DNA of 62,000 nucleotides from Mesostigma viride (Eukaryota; Streptophyta; Mesostigmatophyceae; Mesostigmatales; Mesostigmataceae), in the NCBI GenBank assembly GCA_009746045.1, contig RPFO01000080.1:2248315-2310314 (forward strand), written 5' to 3'. The position numbers and the translations under genes were made by a program. Every line of letters starts with the position of its first letter. Positions within the stretch are counted from its first letter, which is position 1. Positions 55,506 to 62,000 of this stretch are shown here, in pieces. The notes beneath the pieces are model-generated. The model did not search any database and was not told the origin of the DNA. It saw nothing but the letters and a program-made list of their open reading frames with translations.

Positions 55506-55910
55506 GGGTTCATCACAGCAATTACGGGATGAAACCCACAAGCGCCTCCATCAGGGGGAGGCCGCTCTAAATGGCATTCCTCTCCGTTAAAAAAAGTATT
55601 ACTAGCAAAGCAGCAACTGGTGCGTCTTTGACGTGCACCAATGACCAAACCCGGAATAGCACATTTTAAAAAGAGTCCAGGAGTTTCGCTGTCTTACCAA
55701 ACGTCGAGCCAAAGCAAAAGCCCTTTTCTGAGCAAGTTCTGGTATAGGAACCGCCATCCCTAAAGCACCCTTGACACTTAAATATCATCCCCCCCCATAC
55801 ACGACTATGTATAATAAGGCTCACGACCACTACGGCTTCGCAAGGCAACCCCTTCGTAGGGTTGGATTAGAAAAATGTTGCAGCCTCTTTGAAAATCAAG
55901 AACTGTGTAC

Positions 55911-57847
<1,937 letters not shown>

Positions 57848-58865
57848 TCTTCCTTTCAAGTCTGGGGGATGCCTAGACAAAGCCTTGGAATCCGATTAGC
57901 TTTGGACGGTCCCCGGCTGAAAATCGCGCCGATGAGCGCAATGGGCTAGACCAATTCAGCACCATCTTGCTGCACGCTAATGCCCTCTAGGCTGGGAAAC
58001 GCTAGCGCCGTGCAACTTATGCAAGTGCGCGCGCGCACGCATGTGCTTCATGGTGCAGTTATAAGAAAATTTTCCTCATTCGTACGTTGCAGGCGCTTAA
58101 AGATGGAGTTCCATGGCAAATTTTCCCTCGGACTTCCAGGACATTTCAGCTATTCTCCAGAGCCAGCAAGCCATGGCCTGTGGTGCCAACGGATAAGAAT
58201 GGAGCCCAGCCCGAGTGGAGACCTCTGCAAAAACCAACACCAGGTCCATTCGAATAGGACTCTGCACACAACATTCTTCGGGCGGTTTGCCCGCAGGTTG
58301 TCAAGAATTATGACATTGTAATAGTCTGATGCCTTAATGTCTATATTTGTGCTCCATAGCCAAACTTACCGCAAGTACAGTACCTAAATTTGCTTATGTT
58401 TTCTTCTGGCCTGATTATTTACGTCTCTTTCCCACGTACGATTCCTAGGGCTCGAGTCCAGGATTGGTGCTCGCATCCACGTGGCACTATTTTGACGCTC
58501 TTTACTTGATGGGACCAGGTTGCGAGAGTTAATTCTGGCTGTTTACGGATCACAATATTAAATATTTTATCCCTGGCAAGGTGGCACTTCGTTACGTATG
58601 TTATGACTGCGTGACCTGTCACACATTGCGTTGTTACCACTGACCAGGTTGTTACAATTATTTGCCCGATATTACGGCCATGTCTAAGATTACCGATCGG
58701 ACATAGGGGGAAATATAACGCGAGAGGGCATGGTATCAACAATACCCGGTAGAAGAGGCAACAGGATTGCCGATTACTTAGATTTGGGTGCTTGTTAAGG
58801 TTAATGAATGGGTTGGCCAGACACGCAATCAGGCTGATGTGGGGGCTAGCTACAACGGATGACCC
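57848..58865. other. Divergent intergenic region with one exon-like segment
   Basis: Separates the minus-strand gene starting at 57847 from the plus-strand polymerase exon. On the minus strand near 58330-58270 an open stretch reads IDIKASDYYNVIILDNLRAN and looks protein-like, but no splice-consistent partner was found. Elsewhere nothing was recognised. Confidence 0.35.
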
Positions 58866-59639
58866 GTGGCGTGGGGATATCGGGCGAGCGACCTCATGTC
58901 TTCGACCCATAGTCAGGTGATGCTTCACGCAGGGGCGAAAAAGACTGCTTCTGCACTTGCTGGCAGTGGGCTGAAAGGCGCGTGCAAACGCATTCCCGCG
59001 AATGGTCTGGATCAGTCCATAAGACCGCACGTGCTATTCATGGTGGTGGATGGAATCCACAGCTACGGATCTCTTGCCGGCTACGTCGCAGCGGGCTCGA
59101 CTGCAACTCGAGCTCCACAGCGTTTCCCTCATGACCGCAGGGATGGCTCGCCTTTCGCTGGTCGCCGGGCGCTCCCACAATTGGCAGCCTCCGCCATCCA
59201 CCCCGCGCGCGCGCCCCTGCTCTCCGTCCGGCGGGCGTTGTCCGTGTGCGTGCCGGAACGGGTGAGCAGGCTTCCCGGGAGAGAATTCCGAGAGCATCCC
59301 ATTCCCTTGGCCACGCCTTTCAAACGTCCCGCCAAAAAAACGCGCTCCGGTTTATTCGGGAACGCGACCCCGGAGTTATCCTCTGGATCCGACGCGCGCG
59401 CCGCCGCGCCCGTCGTCAGCAAGCACGAGCCGTCCGTTGCGCCTGTGAAAGACGAGAGCGTGGAGACCAGCTTGACGCCTGTCCACGTGGATACTCACAC
59501 TGAAACCGTTGAGTCACCGCTGGCATCCGCCACATCTGCCCCTGATGTGGTGGTGGTGGACAGCGCCGCGTCGGCCCGCCAGTTGGTGGAACGCCTGCGC
59601 ACGAGGCACCGGGGCACGGTGTTCGCGTGTGATACCGAG
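58866..59639 (+). CDS. Probable organellar family-A DNA polymerase, first exon (partial)
   Basis: Likely the N-terminus of a plant organellar DNA polymerase (POP type), which replicates plastid and mitochondrial DNA. The exon ends with VVVVDSAASARQLVERL and then FACDTEV, which resembles the start of the 3'-5' exonuclease domain including Exo I (Asp-x-Glu) in POP enzymes. It is followed by a donor GAG|GTAGGTG at 59640. Before it are about 150 residues rich in Ser, Pro and Arg with RRALPQLAASAIHPARAPLL, suitable for an organelle transit peptide and linker. The start is uncertain; in-frame ATGs occur at 58866, 58896, 58920 and 59040. The polymerase domain is not in the window, so the downstream intron would exceed 2.3 kb or the gene is broken. 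RNase D-like or bacterial-type polymerase origin is the alternative. Confidence 0.5.
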
Positions 59640-59770
59640 GTAGGTGATACTGAGGTACCAGTGTTCGTGCACCGAGTTGGTATCGCGTGTGATACCGAGT
59701 CAGTATTCCGTGTTCGCGTGTGATACCGAGTCAGTACTCCGTGTTCGCGTGTGATACCGAGGTACAGTGG
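59620..59770 (+). repeat. Tandem copies of the polymerase exon end and splice donor
   Basis: TGTTCGCGTGTGATACCGAG, the last 20 bases of the exon, recurs three times downstream (near 59685, 59710 and 59745), separated by TCAGTAYTCCG. The last copy is again followed by GTAC. The repeats thus multiply a 5' splice-site region within the intron. Confidence 0.75.
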
Positions 59771-60432
59771 CTGCGTGCATCCGTGTCAGTATACCGTGTC
59801 AGTACTAGGCTAATGCGCGCAAAGGTCCTTTCAGAAGGGCCATGCACCATCACATGTGATGCCGAGGTAGACTGCTGCTTGCGTCCGTGTTAGCATTCGT
59901 TGCGTGCCAGCGGTTGCTTTGCAAAGCGGTAGTGTAGCTTTTTGATACCTTCAGGGTTGATAAGTAGCTGACGCCTGCGTTGATATCTAGTTGCTAATGC
60001 CTGTATTCATATCTAGTTGATACAGGTTACCTTGGAGGACTACACGCTTACCTAAGGAAGGCCTGAGGAGGATGAGCTACTAGTACTAGTAGGGAGGATG
60101 ACCTAGCCAGGAGGAGGAGCTAACAGGACGGGACACACGATGACCTCTAACAAGACGTTGAAGAAACAGGATGACCCAATCTAGAGGATGTGTCAGCAGT
60201 ATCTGCTAAAGGATGAGCAAGGAAGGAGGAGCCCGACTTCATCAAAGACCCGACTTACTGTAGCCACCAGAGGGAGGCTGGGCCGTAGGGTGGGTGGGCA
60301 GTGGGGAGGATGGGCAGTAAGGAGGATGGGCACTAGGGAGGAGGAGCCATGGGGAGGATGGGCTCGAGGTTGACCTCATAACCTGTAAAATAACCCAGGA
60401 AAAGATAACCCAGGATGGTGCATGTGCTCTGT
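59771..60432. other. No gene recognised
   Basis: Contains a mild GGGAGGATGGGC-type repeat at about 60290-60365. No coding signal was seen. Confidence 0.4.
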
Positions 60433-60728
60433 TGAATTAATTAATTAATTAAGAACATACCTCCGTGGGGAGGATATGTAAAACATATCCCTGAGAAGGG
60501 GCATATGGTTTTCAATACATTCTAGGCGACAACCTGCAGGTGGTTGGTGTAAACTGCCACCTACTCGGGGTGCACAACTGAGGTGGACCTGCACCACCAT
60601 GTATTCCAGCAGCTGTGCAAAGTTGCGGACATGGGGTGGAAGATGATCATGGCTAGGCAATGGCTTGGGCATGATGTTGTCTCAGCAGAGAGTGGCTCTC
60701 TGCATTGGCAAAGCATGGCTGACTCGTA
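60433..60728 (-). mobile_element. 3' UTR copy of the ORF1-type element family
   Basis: On the minus strand, GCAGAGAGCCACTCTCTGCTGAGACA, then CATATGCCCCTTCTCAGGGA, CCCACGGAGGTATGTTC and an (AATT)n tail follow the same order as in elements A and B (45790-46060). The 5' part, including ORF1, is missing. Confidence 0.65.
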
Positions 60729-60865
60729 GTGGATGCAGTAAGGCTGCCCCATGGTCCAAAGCCCACAACAGATAGGCTTGGAACACATTTAGAGGCGCCG
60801 GTTTGGGAGAATATAAAGGCCTCTCCCGGAGCCTGAGGGTTTTTAGGGGCATACCCAGGGTTAAC
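60729..60865 (+). repeat. TATA-bearing dispersed repeat, copy 2
   Basis: GATGCAGTAAGGCTGCC, TAGGCTTGGAACA, GAGGCGCCGGTTTGGGAG, then TATAAAGGCCTCTC and GGAGCCTGAGGGTTTTTAGG, matching 23695-23860 in opposite orientation. It directly abuts the retroelement fragment. Confidence 0.65.
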
Positions 60866-62000
60866 CCACAACCCCTCTGTTGAAGGCATACTGTAGCCCT
60901 GCCAGGCACAGCAGCACAGAAGGCTTGTTTGACGCGTAACCACCCACTTGCCCCCTTCCTCCCCCCCCCACACACATTCTCTCACCCCGCACTTGCCCAT
61001 CTGCCCAAGGCACCCTGTTGTCTGTTCTACTGCAGTCTATATGTTACTTATCGTACTATTTACATTCTACAATGTAAACATATATATATATATATATATA
61101 TTTAATGATGCATGAGAAGGAGCAGTTGCCATTTCTTCTACAGCCAGACAACTTGGCCAGAGCACCTGACCTATGTAACTGGATATGTTTTGGTTGGTGG
61201 GATGAGAGAGGTGCTCCTTTTTGGTGCTTTCCGACAGGCACTTTTATAAATATGATAATAATAGTAAAATCGAAATAAAGAGTTATCCGTATTTAAGTGT
61301 ACCCATACTACATGTTAGAGATAGGCTCCCTCTGCGGCTCCGCGGCAGGTGGCAGCTTTGAGTTGAAATCAGATTAGCGTTGTACAAGTAAGGGTGCATT
61401 ACCTTGTCGTGGTACTACTATAAGGAAAAATTGACAACATGGCAGGCTGGGTGTCTCAAACACTTTCTTTGTACCCCTCAATTAAGTAACCCCAGCCATC
61501 CAACCCTGCAAGTGTGTGGCTCTGGGACTCTCCCATTTCACTCAATCAGCCTTTGTGCTGTATTGGCGTTCATCGACGTTTACGACTGGAGTCAAAATGC
61601 CTTTTGTTTCTAGGGTACCGAACCTATGCCCTTTGGGGGTAATTTTGCTACCCTCAGCTCACTTTCACCTTTCCCCCCTAACCCCCCAACCCGCGTTTCC
61701 CCGCCCTCCCGCCCCTTAGATGTGTGCAGTACAGGGGACAAACTACGGCTTACCTAAGGTGCCCTGTGCAATTTCATCACGCTGGCGCGTGCAGTGTGGC
61801 TGATCTCTCTCGTCCGCTCACTCGTACCATGGCCTGCCGTTGGCTGCTCTCGTTTTGCCTCTGAGTGGCGTATGGCAGGTGTCCTTGTCACATCGTGTTT
61901 TGTTCTTCGATTGTTTTTTTTCGTTTCTCATCATCATGTGATCGGCAATCACGCCACGGATGACCTACACATGTCATCGTCCTGCAGTCGCTCCGCGACA
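60866..62000. other. No gene recognised; (AT)n tract
   Basis: Contains an (AT)n tract at 61080-61100 and open frames of fewer than 70 codons without domains. Further exons of the polymerase gene were looked for here and not found. Confidence 0.4.

Noticed and set aside
58140-58335. DDE-transposase-like or other exon (NVIILDNLRANRP) on the minus strand
   Set aside because: The resemblance to ILDN motifs is short and no catalytic context or splice partner was found.

Overview
The window looks like nuclear DNA of a green-lineage eukaryote, most likely a green microalga. The genes are split by many introns (GT-AG, with a few apparent GC-AG), there are no bacterial operons or ribosome-binding sites, and non-LTR retrotransposon debris and minisatellites are abundant. 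The best lineage clue is a five-exon gene for the Sm-ring protein SmE, whose sequence is closer to plant SmE than to animal SmE. The species cannot be named from the sequence.

Layout. 1-2.7 kb: no recognised gene, plus one tRNA-derived SINE-like repeat. 2.75-3.5 kb: a 64-bp tandem array. 3.9-8.3 kb (minus): SmE. 9.05-17.1 kb (plus): a five-exon, 12-helix MFS transporter, divergent from SmE. 17.1-27.7 kb: repeats, two decayed LINE reverse transcriptases, a 449-bp GGT array, a hAT-like non-autonomous element and a decayed unrecognised reading frame. 27.7-38.7 kb (minus): a large non-ribosomal-peptide-synthetase-like gene, A-T-C-A-T ending in a polytopic acyltransferase-3 domain. 38.7-41.5 kb: SINE copies, a histone H4 fragment and a stem-loop tandem array. 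41.5-46.5 kb: three ORF1-only retroelements nested inside one another, each bounded by a target-site duplication. 47.0-57.8 kb (minus): a multi-exon gene for a protein with ubiquitin-interacting and IQ motifs, perhaps starting at 57847; its introns hold very large satellites. 58.9-59.6 kb (plus): a probable first exon of an organellar family-A DNA polymerase. 59.8-62 kb: repeats and nothing else recognised.

The main candidate for something undescribed is the synthetase/acyltransferase fusion. One polypeptide would activate two acyl or amino-acyl substrates on two carriers, condense them, and hand the product to a membrane-embedded O-acyltransferase in place of a thioesterase or reductase. Its second adenylation domain carries four apparent frame breaks in under 450 bp, so either the assembly or the gene is damaged there. 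Two other signals stand out: AG-free minisatellites directly before two 3' splice sites, one built from units resembling a branch point plus polypyrimidine tract, and a HAL1-like family of retroelements that carry ORF1 without reverse transcriptase.

All exon models come from reading frames, splice consensus, phase agreement and family motifs seen by eye. No alignment or search was run.
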